A DNA stretch of 53,707 bases from NCBI GenBank assembly GCA_045630285.1, contig JAZQSX010000023.1, positions 1-53,707 of the forward strand. The letters run 5' to 3'. Position 1 is the stretch's first letter. Every line of letters begins with the position of its first letter. The notes under the pieces were generated by a model that was not told the origin of the DNA, searched no databases, and saw only the letters and a list, made by a program, of their open reading frames with translations. The stretch comes from RGIG3009 sp045630285 (GTDB lineage: Bacteria; Bacillota; Clostridia; Oscillospirales; Acutalibacteraceae). Shown in pieces: positions 8,536 through 15,232 of this stretch. The translations under genes and the position numbers were made by a program.

Positions 8536-9618
8536 ATGCGCAGTCTGATCGACATTGCCGAACTGTCTTTGGAAGAGCTGGATGAGCTGATCCGTGTGGC
8601 GGAGGATATTATTGAGCATCCGCAGCAATATGCGCACGCTTGCGACGGCAAAAAGCTGGCGACGCTGTTTTTTGAGCCGTCCACCCGTACTCGCTTGAGC
8701 TTTGAAGCGGCGATGCTGGAGCTGGGCGGCAGTGTGCTTGGCTTCTCAGAGGCAAACAGTTCTTCTGCGGCAAAGGGCGAAAGCGTAGCGGATACCGCGC
8801 GCACCGTTGGTTGTTACGCCGACATTATCGCTATGCGTCATCCTCGGGAGGGCGCACCGTTGGTTGCGTCCCGTAATGCCGGTGTGCCGGTCATCAATGC
8901 GGGCGACGGCAGCCACTGCCATCCCACGCAGACGCTGGCCGATTTGCTGACGATCTACCGTGAAAAGGGACGGTTTGACAACCTGACCGTCGGCTTCTGC
9001 GGCGATCTTAAATACGGGCGCACCGTGCATTCGCTGATTGCGGCACTAGCACGGTATCGCGGCATCAAGCTGGTGCTGATCTCACCTCCGGAGCTGCGTC
9101 TGCCCGGTCACGTAAAGTGGAACATTATCGAGCGCCACGGTATGGAATTTGAGGAGATCGACACGCTGGAGGAAGCGATGCCGAAGCTGGATATTCTGTA
9201 TATGACCCGTGTGCAGCGTGAGCGATTCGACGATCCCGTAGAATATGAGCGCCTGAAGGATCGCTATATTTTGACCGCTGAGAAGATGCAGTATGCCGGC
9301 GAGACGATGAGTATTCTTCACCCGCTGCCCCGTGTTAACGAAATCAGCGTGGCGGTGGATAAGGATCCCCGCGCCTGCTACTTCGAGCAGGTCAAGAACG
9401 GTAAGTATATGCGTATGGCGCTGATCCTGAAGCTGCTTGGTGATACGGCCGCAAACGATGCCGAAAAACCGACGGTGGGAGCCGAGACGGGATTGCGTTG
9501 CTGCAACCCTCGCTGCATCACGGCGGTGGAGCAGGAGCTGGCTCCCGAATTCCACCTGACCGACGCTGAAGCAGGAGTTTACCGTTGTGCTTATTGCGAG
9601 GCACGTGCCGTCCGCTGA
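8536..9618 (+). CDS. pyrB: aspartate carbamoyltransferase with C-terminal PyrI-like zinc domain
   Basis: 360 residues; condenses carbamoyl phosphate and aspartate. Residues 1-305 are a standard catalytic chain: carbamoyl-phosphate loop 'FFEPSTRTRLSFE', 'GDGSHCHPTQTLADL', 'HPLPRVNEI'. The remaining 42 residues (319-360) carry C322-x4-C327-x23-C351-x2-C354 with 'NPRCITAVEQ' and 'CAYCEARAV', which matches the spacing and flanking residues of the zinc domain of E. coli PyrI (C109-x4-C114-x23-C138-x2-C141). The nucleotide-binding allosteric domain of PyrI is not present, and no separate pyrI lies nearby. This is a fusion of catalytic chain and zinc domain only. It is the last gene of the pyr operon; no clear terminator follows. 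Confidence 0.95.
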   Translation: MRSLIDIAELSLEELDELIRVAEDIIEHPQQYAHACDGKKLATLFFEPSTRTRLSFEAAMLELGGSVLGFSEANSSSAAKGESVADTARTVGCYADIIAMRHPREGAPLVASRNAGVPVINAGDGSHCHPTQTLADLLTIYREKGRFDNLTVGFCGDLKYGRTVHSLIAALARYRGIKLVLISPPELRLPGHVKWNIIERHGMEFEEIDTLEEAMPKLDILYMTRVQRERFDDPVEYERLKDRYILTAEKMQYAGETMSILHPLPRVNEISVAVDKDPRACYFEQVKNGKYMRMALILKLLGDTAANDAEKPTVGAETGLRCCNPRCITAVEQELAPEFHLTDAEAGVYRCAYCEARAVR

Positions 9619-9655
9619 AGCTGCGAAAAATCGGCAAAATATGCGGTCGTTTTCC

Positions 9656-9684
9656 TTGACACAAAGCGGCCGATATGGTAAAAT
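9656..9684 (+). promoter_or_regulatory. pur operon promoter
   Basis: TTGACA (9656-9661), 17-base spacer, TAAAAT (9679-9684) preceded by TGG. It lies upstream of the ZTP riboswitch, so purE and the following genes form their own transcription unit although they directly follow pyrB. Confidence 0.88.
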
Positions 9685-9708
9685 ATTTTATGTAAAATTA
9701 CATACCTT

Positions 9709-9780
9709 TTCCTGCGACTGACGGGATTTGTGGAGCACCACAGGGAAGCAGGAATTTCGGATGTTTTCAGCCGACCGTCT
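9709..9780 (+). ncRNA. ZTP (pfl) riboswitch aptamer
   Basis: P1 is TTCCTGC (9709-9715) with GCAGGAA (9748-9754); P2 is GTGG/CCAC (9730-9741) followed by AGGGAAGC. Downstream, CGG/CCG closes a small hairpin, and GCCGACCGTCTGGGC carries the signature pfl 3' core. GACGG (9720-9724) can form the pseudoknot with CCGTC (9775-9779). This architecture matches the ZTP riboswitch, which senses ZMP/ZTP (AICAR nucleotides) that accumulate when 10-formyl-THF runs short. It fits a purine/one-carbon operon. The CTGGGC core runs directly into the terminator arm, so ligand binding should prevent termination. Confidence 0.85.
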
Positions 9781-9819
9781 GGGCGCATTTGCTTGTTGTG
9801 AGTAAGTGCGCCCTTTTTT
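9781..9819 (+). terminator. riboswitch-controlled terminator of the pur operon
   Basis: A 13-bp stem with two G-T pairs (GGGCGCATTTGCT, 9781-9793, with 9801-9813) and a 7-base loop is followed by six T. Its 5' arm begins with the GGGC of the ZTP aptamer's 3' core, giving a direct switch between ligand-bound aptamer and terminator. Twenty-one bases after it comes the purE start with AAGGAGG. Confidence 0.88.
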
Positions 9820-9840
9820 GTTTAACAAGGAGGTTTTTGC

Positions 9841-10329
9841 ATGAAAAAAGTAGGAATCGTGATGGGGAGCGACAGCGATCTGCCCATTCTGCAGAAGGCG
9901 ATGGATATGCTTGCGTCGTTAGGTATTCCGTACGAAGCGCACATTTATTCCGCACATCGCACGCCGGTGGAGGCACGTGATTTTGCGCTGAATGCCCGTG
10001 CAAACGGGTTCGGTGCCATTATTGCGGCGGCCGGCATGGCGGCGCACCTGGCAGGTGCGATTGCGGCGAATACGACGCTGCCTGTAATCGGTATTCCGTG
10101 CAAATCCTCGGTGCTGGATGGTATGGATGCGTTGTTGTCCACGGTGCAGATGCCGACCGGTATTCCGGTGGCGACGGTGGCGATCAATGGTGGTGCCAAT
10201 GCGGCGCTGTTGTGTGCCCAGATCCTCGCGGTGGAGGATGCCGAGTTGGCGGCTAAATTGGATGCCAAACGAGCGGACGATGCTCGTAAAGTGTTGGAAA
10301 AAGATGCGGCGCTGAACAGCGGCGTGTGA
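9841..10329 (+). CDS. purE: N5-carboxyaminoimidazole ribonucleotide mutase
   Basis: 162 residues. Converts N5-CAIR to CAIR in purine synthesis (or carboxylates AIR directly if class II). Signature 'GIVMGSDSDLPILQKAM' at the N-terminus and 'YSAHRTP' with the catalytic histidine, then 'AAAGMAAHLAGAIAA'. Length fits single-domain PurE. ATG at 9841 with AAGGAGG. No purK is present in the window, so class I versus class II cannot be settled here. First gene of the operon; purC, which often follows, is absent, and purM comes 20 bases later. Confidence 0.95.
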   Translation: MKKVGIVMGSDSDLPILQKAMDMLASLGIPYEAHIYSAHRTPVEARDFALNARANGFGAIIAAAGMAAHLAGAIAANTTLPVIGIPCKSSVLDGMDALLSTVQMPTGIPVATVAINGGANAALLCAQILAVEDAELAAKLDAKRADDARKVLEKDAALNSGV

Positions 10330-10349
10330 GACAGAAAAGGAGATTGGAT

Positions 10350-11384
10350 ATGAAAAGTCACAGCGAAAGCTACGCAGCCGCAGGCGTGGATATTACCGCC
10401 GGGTATAAAGCAGTAGAACTGATGAAGCAGCACATTGCCAAAACGATGACGGCGGGCGTTTGCTCGGACGTCGGCGGGTTCGGTGGTTTGTTTGAACTGG
10501 ACCTGACGGGCATCACCCGTCCGGTACTGGTCAGCGGTACCGACGGTGTCGGTACCAAGCTGAAAATTGCTTTTTTGATGGACAAGCACGACACGGTAGG
10601 TATCGACTGCGTGGCCATGTGTGTCAACGACATCATTTGCAGCGGTGCGAAGCCGTTGTTCTTCTTGGACTACATTGCCTGCGGCAAGAACATTCCCGAG
10701 CGCATTGAAGCAATCGTCAAGGGCGTGTGCGATGGCTGTGTGCAGTCGGGCGCGGCGCTTATCGGCGGTGAGACGGCGGAGATGCCGGGCTTCTACCCCG
10801 TGGACGAATACGATCTCGCCGGTTACTGCACCGGCGTGGTGGACCGCGACCGCATCATCGATAACAAGACGATGCAGGCGGGTGACGTAGTGATCGCACT
10901 GCCCTCCAGCGGCGTTCATTCCAACGGTTTCTCGCTGGTCCGCAAAGTGTTCGATGTGGAAAATGCTGATCTTAAGACTCCGATGGCGGAGCTGGGCGGC
11001 AAGTCGCTGGGCGAGACCCTGCTGACGCCTACCCGCATTTACGTCAAGCCGGTACTGGCGCTTCTTGAGCAGGTCAAGGTGCGTGGTATTTCGCACATCA
11101 CCGGCGGCGGTTTTTATGAGAATATTCCGCGCAGTATTCCTGACGGCCTGGGTGCGAAGATCGATAAATCGGCTGTCAAGGTGCTGCCGATCTTCGATCT
11201 TATTGCCAAGGTCGGTGGCATCAGCGAGCGTGATATGTTCAACACCTTCAACATGGGTGTTGGTATGAGTATCATCGTTCCTGCCGACGAGGCAGAGAAG
11301 GCGCTCTCGATTTTGCGTGACAACGGCGAGGATGCCTACGTCATCGGCGAGATTGTCGAGTCGGATGAAAAGGTGATCGTATGA
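10350..11384 (+). CDS. purM: phosphoribosylformylglycinamidine cyclo-ligase (AIR synthetase)
   Basis: 344 residues. ATP-dependent ring closure of FGAM to AIR. Typical motifs: 'SGTDGVGTKLKIAF', 'MCVNDIICSGAKPLFFLDY', 'IGGETAEMPGFY', and the C-terminal 'NTFNMGVGM'. The start is the ATG at 10350 with AAAAGGAG; an in-frame GTG at 10326 lies inside the purE tail and has no ribosome site. The stop overlaps purN as ATGA, so the two are coupled. Confidence 0.96.
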   Translation: MKSHSESYAAAGVDITAGYKAVELMKQHIAKTMTAGVCSDVGGFGGLFELDLTGITRPVLVSGTDGVGTKLKIAFLMDKHDTVGIDCVAMCVNDIICSGAKPLFFLDYIACGKNIPERIEAIVKGVCDGCVQSGAALIGGETAEMPGFYPVDEYDLAGYCTGVVDRDRIIDNKTMQAGDVVIALPSSGVHSNGFSLVRKVFDVENADLKTPMAELGGKSLGETLLTPTRIYVKPVLALLEQVKVRGISHITGGGFYENIPRSIPDGLGAKIDKSAVKVLPIFDLIAKVGGISERDMFNTFNMGVGMSIIVPADEAEKALSILRDNGEDAYVIGEIVESDEKVIV

Positions 11385-11983
11385 GCCGGGCACGTATAGC
11401 CGTTTTGGTTTCCGGGGGCGGTACCAATTTACAGGCGCTCATTGATGCGCAGCAGAGTGGTATCATCTCCTCGGGCGAGATCGTGCTGGTGATTGCCAAC
11501 CGTGCCGATGCCTACGCTTTGGAGCGTGCCAAAAACGCCGGAATTGATACGGCGGTAGTGCTGAAAAAGGAGCTTGGCTCGGCGGAGGCGTTCGAACAGC
11601 GGATTCATGAATTGATTGCAGAATACCGTGTGGACATTATCGTACTTGCCGGGTTTATGGTCATTCTCAGCGAAGCGTTTACGTCGGCGTATCCCCGACG
11701 TATTCTCAACGTGCATCCGTCGCTGATCCCGTCCTTTTGCGGCGAGGGCTTTTACGGTCTGCACGTGCACGAAGCGGCGCTGGCTTACGGTGTGAAGGTT
11801 ACGGGTGCCACGGTGCATTTTGTGAATGAGATTCCGGACGGCGGGGAGATCATCCTGCAAAAAGCAGTGGATATTCTCCCGGACGATACGCCGGAATCGT
11901 TGCAAAAACGTGTAATGGAGCAGGCAGAGTGGAAGATCCTTCCGGCGGCGGTGGAGAAGGTCTCTGCCGAACTGATACAGTAA
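11381..11983 (+). CDS. purN: GAR transformylase, folate-dependent
   Basis: 200 residues. Transfers formyl from 10-formyl-THF to glycinamide ribonucleotide. 'AVLVSGGGTNLQALID' binds the phosphate; 'NVHPSLIPSF' supplies the catalytic asparagine and histidine, and 'IPDGGEII' the catalytic aspartate. The loop after 'HPSLIPSF' reads 'CGEGFYGLHVHEAAL', a modest variation of the usual G-x-x-x-H segment. ATG overlaps purM (ATGA). The formyl donor is replenished by fhs at the end of the same operon. Confidence 0.95.
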   Translation: MSRARIAVLVSGGGTNLQALIDAQQSGIISSGEIVLVIANRADAYALERAKNAGIDTAVVLKKELGSAEAFEQRIHELIAEYRVDIIVLAGFMVILSEAFTSAYPRRILNVHPSLIPSFCGEGFYGLHVHEAALAYGVKVTGATVHFVNEIPDGGEIILQKAVDILPDDTPESLQKRVMEQAEWKILPAAVEKVSAELIQ

Positions 11984-12004
11984 CAGAAAGAAAAGGTGAA
12001 CAGT

Positions 12005-12739
12005 ATGGCTCTGTATGATCTGAAAACGCTGTTGGCGGAAAACAGCTATCCCGGCCGAGGCATTGTCATCGGCAAATCCGCAGACGGCAAAAATGCGATG
12101 ATCGCTTACTTTATCATGGGGCGCAGCGTCAATAGTCGCAACCGCATTTTCGAGCGGTTCGACGGCGGCATGCGTACCAAGGCGTTTGATGAATCCAAGC
12201 TGTCGGATCCGCATTTGATTATCTACAATCCGTACCTCTCCACGAAGGGCGGTAACATAGATATCATCACCAACGGTGATCAGACCAACACCATTTACGA
12301 TTGCATCAATAAAAACGAGCACCACTATGGTTTCGAAGAAGCTTGTGGCCTTCGTGAATTTGAAGATGATGCCCCCAACTTCACCCCCAGAATTTCGGGT
12401 ATTCTTTACTATTGTTTCCCCCGAAGCACATTTGCCTATAAGCTGTCTATCCTGAAAAGTGCGGACGGCAGAGGCGAATCTTGCAGAAGATATTTCTTCG
12501 ACTATAATACCCCCGAAAATGGCATCGGCCATTTCATCCATACCTACAAGTGTGACGGTAACCCCATTCCGTCGTTCTACGGCGAGCCGGAGGAGGTTGC
12601 ACTGCCGAATACCGCCGAAGAGTTGGCGGCGCTGGTGTGGGAGAACCTCAACGAGGATAACAAGGTCTCGTTGTTCGTGCGCTGCGTTCCGCTGGACGGC
12701 AGTGAACCGACCGAGATCATCATCAACAAAAACAAGTGA
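12005..12739 (+). CDS. purO: IMP cyclohydrolase, PurO-like (archaeal type)
   Basis: 244 residues. Closes FAICAR to IMP, the last step of purine synthesis. It resembles the archaeal PurO/IMP_cyclohyd family (PF07826), with N-terminal 'YPGRGIVIGKSADGK' and 'MGRSVNSRNRIF', not the N-terminal domain of bifunctional PurH. It lies directly before a PurH that lacks that domain, so the two genes together replace one bifunctional enzyme. The start is the ATG at 12005, with AAAAGGTG (11991-11998) at good spacing; the GTG at 11996 is part of that ribosome site. Family assignment from pattern recall; symbol by homology. Confidence 0.85.
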   Translation: MALYDLKTLLAENSYPGRGIVIGKSADGKNAMIAYFIMGRSVNSRNRIFERFDGGMRTKAFDESKLSDPHLIIYNPYLSTKGGNIDIITNGDQTNTIYDCINKNEHHYGFEEACGLREFEDDAPNFTPRISGILYYCFPRSTFAYKLSILKSADGRGESCRRYFFDYNTPENGIGHFIHTYKCDGNPIPSFYGEPEEVALPNTAEELAALVWENLNEDNKVSLFVRCVPLDGSEPTEIIINKNK

Positions 12740-12751
12740 GAGGGAAGAACG

Positions 12752-13936
12752 ATGAACGAGTTTGAACTGAAATACGGTTGTAACCCCAACCAGAAGCCTG
12801 CAAAGATTTTTATGGACGGCGGCGCTGAGCTGCCGATCGAGATCCTCAACGGTCGTCCCGGTTTCATCAATTTTCTGGACGCCTTCAACAGCTGGCAGCT
12901 GGTGAAGGAACTCAAGGAGATCCTGGGTATGCCGGCAGCAACGTCGTTTAAGCATGTCAGCCCCACATCGGCGGCGGTGGGCTTGCCGCTGTCTGATAAG
13001 CTGAAGAAGGCGTGCTTCGTGGATGATGTGGCAGAGCTGGACGCTTCGCCGCTGGCGTGTGCATACGCCCGTGCCCGTGGTACCGATCGGATGTGCTCGT
13101 TCGGTGATTGGGTGGCGTTGTCGGATGTGTGCGACGTTACCACCGCGCGTCTTATCGCCCGTGAAGTGTCGGACGGCGTGATCGCTCCGGGATATGAGCC
13201 GGAGGCGCTGGAGATCCTCAAGAAAAAGCGCAAGGGCGGCTACAACATCGTTCAGATCGATCCCGACTATGTTCCCGCCGAAGTCGAGCACAAGCACGTG
13301 TTCGGCATCACCTTTGAGCAGGGTCGCAACAATTTCCGTATCGACCGTGAGCTGCTGACCAACATCGTGACGCAGAACAAGGATCTGCCCGAGTCGGCGG
13401 TGCGCGATCTGATCATTTCGCTCATTACGTTGAAATATACGCAGTCCAACTCGGTGTGCTAGGCGGTGGACGGTCAGGCGATCGGCGTTGGTGCCGGTCA
13501 GCAGTCCCGCATTCATTGCACCCGTCTCGCCGGCGGCAAGGCGGATACCTGGTTCCTGCGTCAGCACGACAAGGTGTTGGCACTGCCCTTCCGTGAGGGC
13601 TTGGGTCGCCCCGACCGTGATAACGTCATCGACGGCTACATCAACCGCAACGAGGAGGATGTTTGTGCCGACGGTAATTGGCAGAAATACTTCACCCGTC
13701 AGCCCGAGCCGCTGACCGACGAGGAGATTCGTGCGTATCTGGATGCGATCGACGGTGTCGCTTTAGGCTCGGATGCGTTCTTCCCGTTCAGCGACAACAT
13801 CGAGCGTGCGTATCGCAGCGGCGTCAGCTATGTGGCAGAGCCGGGTGGTTCTATCCGTGACGATGCGGTGATCGAGTGCTGCGACAAGTACAATATGATC
13901 TGTGCCTTCACCGGCATGCGGTTGTTCCATCATTGA
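12752..13936 (+). CDS. purH: AICAR transformylase (PurH C-terminal type), interrupted by an in-frame TAG
   Basis: Formylates AICAR with 10-formyl-THF. The reading frame is continuous over 394 codons except for TAG at 13460-13462 (codon 237); similarity to AICAR transformylases runs through both parts with no shift ('SFKHVSPTSAAVG' with the catalytic Lys-His, 'KYTQSNSVC', TAG, then 'GQAIGVGAGQQSRIHCTR', ending 'AFTGMRLFHH'). From memory, close relatives have tyrosine at the TAG position. The N-terminal IMP cyclohydrolase domain of classical PurH is absent by design, since purO precedes it. Terminating at TAG gives a 236-residue fragment lacking the substrate-binding end. A GTG at 13466 could allow reinitiation but has no ribosome site. 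The state may be a point nonsense mutation, a sequencing error, or amber read-through. Confidence 0.9.
13460..13462 (+). other. in-frame TAG codon inside purH
   Basis: Codon 237 of the purH frame reads TAG in the context GTG TGC TAG GCG GTG. No gene in this window ends in TAG, so this is the only in-frame TAG in a supported coding region. A 7-bp stem (13480-13486/13493-13499, one G-T pair) begins 17 bases downstream; it lies in conserved coding sequence and may be incidental. Confidence 0.95.
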
Positions 13937-13960
13937 TCCCTACCGGAGGAGGAATTCCAA

Positions 13961-15232
13961 GTGAAACTGTTAGTGGTTGGCGGCGGTGGCAGAGAACACG
14001 CCATTATCCGTAAATTGCGGGAAAATCCTGCTGTAACCGAGATTTTTGCGTTGCCCGGCAACGGCGGTATGGCGGCGGACGCCACCTGTGTGGATATCGG
14101 TGCTAAGGATATTGACGGTATTGTCCGCTTTGCGGTGGACAACGCCGTAGACTATGCGGTCGTTGCGCCGGATGATCCGTTGGTGCTGGGTGCGGTGGAT
14201 GCGCTGGAGGCAAAAGGGATCCCGTGCTTTGGACCTCGTGCCAATGCGGCGATCATCGAGGGCAGCAAGGTGTTTTCCAAGCAACTGATGAAGAACTATG
14301 CGATCCCGACCGCAACGTACGAGGTGTTTGAGGACCAGGCGGCGGCGCTTACTTATTTGGAAACAGCCCCGATCCCGACCGTGATCAAGGCGGACGGCTT
14401 GGCACTCGGCAAGGGCGTCGTGATTGCACAGACCCGAGACGAGGCGAAGGATGCCGTTCGCTCGATGATGGAGGATAAGGTGTTCGGTGCCAGCGGCGAT
14501 CGGATCGTAATCGAAGAGTTCCTCACCGGCCCGGAGGTATCGGTGCTGGCGTTTACCGACGGCGAAACGTTGATTCCTATGGTATCCTCCATGGATCACA
14601 AGCGTGCGGGCGATAACGATACCGGTCTCAACACCGGCGGTATGGGCACTGTCGCTCCTAACCCGTACTACACGGAGGAAATTGCCGCACAGTGTATGGA
14701 AACCATTTTCCTGCCGACGATGCGTGCTATGAATGCGGAGGGACGAACCTTCAAAGGGTGCTTGTATTTCGGCTTGATGCTGACCCCGAACGGTCCGAAG
14801 GTGATCGAGTATAATTGCCGCTTTGGCGATCCCGAGACGCAGGTGGTGCTGCCGTTGCTCGAAAGTGATCTGCTGACGGTGATGCAAGCGGTCACCAACG
14901 GTACGTTAAGGGACACGGAAGTCAAATTCCGTAAGGGAAATGCCTGCTGCGTTATTTTGGCTTCGGCAGGATACCCGGCGGCGTACGATAAGGGTCTTAA
15001 ACTGACGATTCCCGCCGAGACGGCACCGCATACCTATGTGGCGGGCGCCAAGCTCGCCGAAGGTGAGTTGGTTACCAACGGTGGCCGTGTATTGGGCGTC
15101 ACTGCGGTAGCGGATACGTTGCCGCAGGCGATTCGAGAGGCGTATCGCTTGGCAGATACCGTTTCATTTGATAATAAGTATTATCGCCGTGACATCGGCG
15201 CAAGAGCTTTAAAAGCAACGGAGGGCAACTAA
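13961..15232 (+). CDS. purD: phosphoribosylamine-glycine ligase (GAR synthetase)
   Basis: 423 residues, normal for PurD. Joins glycine to phosphoribosylamine with ATP. N-terminal 'MKLLVVGGGGREHAIIRKL', ATP-grasp 'VIKADGLALGKGVVIA', 'GMGTVAPNPYYTEE', and 'EYNCRFGDPETQVVLPLL' with metal-binding residues. Start is GTG at 13961 with GGAGGAGG just upstream. The stop overlaps the purL start (TAATG). Glycine for this step can be made by glyA in the same operon. Confidence 0.96.
   Translation: MKLLVVGGGGREHAIIRKLRENPAVTEIFALPGNGGMAADATCVDIGAKDIDGIVRFAVDNAVDYAVVAPDDPLVLGAVDALEAKGIPCFGPRANAAIIEGSKVFSKQLMKNYAIPTATYEVFEDQAAALTYLETAPIPTVIKADGLALGKGVVIAQTRDEAKDAVRSMMEDKVFGASGDRIVIEEFLTGPEVSVLAFTDGETLIPMVSSMDHKRAGDNDTGLNTGGMGTVAPNPYYTEEIAAQCMETIFLPTMRAMNAEGRTFKGCLYFGLMLTPNGPKVIEYNCRFGDPETQVVLPLLESDLLTVMQAVTNGTLRDTEVKFRKGNACCVILASAGYPAAYDKGLKLTIPAETAPHTYVAGAKLAEGELVTNGGRVLGVTAVADTLPQAIREAYRLADTVSFDNKYYRRDIGARALKATEGN

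Noticed and set aside
9695..9705. An 11-base string AAATTACATAC shared with 24330-24340, both just after promoters that precede riboswitches
   Set aside because: Short, AT-rich and without symmetry; chance or common initial-transcribed-region composition is enough to explain it.
9945..11393. A 482-codon minus-strand frame opposite purE and purM
   Set aside because: Shadow of conserved genes with no ribosome site or domain.
13460..13462. Selenocysteine as explanation for the purH stop
   Set aside because: The codon is TAG, not TGA, the family has no selenocysteine here, and no clear SECIS-like element directly follows.
11429..13567. A 712-codon minus-strand frame opposite purN, purO and purH that spans the purH TAG
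   Set aside because: Same antisense-shadow character; it does not explain the TAG and lacks any recognisable domain.
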